A DNA stretch of 6,442 nucleotides. Source: Bacteroidaceae bacterium (GTDB taxonomy: Bacteria; Bacteroidota; Bacteroidia; Bacteroidales; Bacteroidaceae). Position numbers and translations under genes: made by a program. The notes under the pieces were generated by a model. That model had not been told where the DNA came from, ran no database searches, and saw only the letters and a program-made list of their open reading frames with translations. The stretch spans positions 1 to 6,442 of the forward strand of contig CAAHEN010000054.1 of NCBI GenBank assembly GCA_900772575.1. The letters run 5' to 3'. This document shows, piece by piece, positions 6,396 to 6,442 of this stretch; position 1 is the first letter of the stretch, and each line of letters begins with the position of its first letter.

Positions 6396-6442
6396 CCCAC
6401 GCACGACAGCTCACCGGCCACGGCGGGCGGCACTGCACACTC

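Noticed and set aside
1..6442. Search for CRISPR repeats, insertion sequences, tRNA/rRNA genes or defence genes
   Set aside because: Nothing supportable was seen. All sizeable + strand genes are conserved housekeeping or metabolic genes in uninterrupted frames.

Overview
This window looks like ordinary chromosomal core sequence from a G+C-rich member of the Bacteroidota, most likely the order Bacteroidales. Four things point there. The LeuRS has the Bacteroidales-type N-terminus, insertion and wording around its signature motifs. The S15 starts MYLDSVKKQEIF and ends GLRK. Both promoters that can be read have the Bacteroidota form (TTG, about 19 bases, TAnnTTTG). None of the genes has a clear Shine-Dalgarno sequence. 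Genus cannot be set from this stretch. Hand-counted lines of the large genes run from about 60 to 77% G+C, while rpsO is about 52%.

All genes read on the + strand and form three transcription units. (1) Bases 1-1885 hold the 3' part of a phosphate butyryltransferase gene (5' end outside the window) and a complete butyrate kinase gene. The pair turns an acyl-CoA into a free acid with ATP formation. (2) Bases 1886-2057 are a structured intergenic region with three hairpins, a 10-11 base tandem repeat and a promoter. It serves rpsO (ribosomal protein S15, 2058-2327), which is followed by a strong hairpin at 2367-2405. (3) A second promoter at 2464-2494 drives leuS (leucyl-tRNA synthetase, true start at 2534). 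Thirteen bases after leuS comes a YitT/DUF161-DUF2179 membrane protein gene that ends at 6395. The last 47 bases carry no ATG and nothing recognisable.

Functionally, the window joins a fermentative energy module (ptb-buk) to translation genes (rpsO, leuS), with a membrane protein of unknown function as passenger of leuS. I found no mobile element, CRISPR array, tRNA, rRNA or defence system. No new biological system is evident. The most unusual signals are non-coding: the helically phased repeat upstream of the rpsO promoter, the hairpin after rpsO whose U-tract lies on the opposite strand, and the matching layout of the rpsO and leuS promoters. One protein detail also stands out: LeuRS has lost its usual zinc CxxC and carries another CxxC in an insertion.
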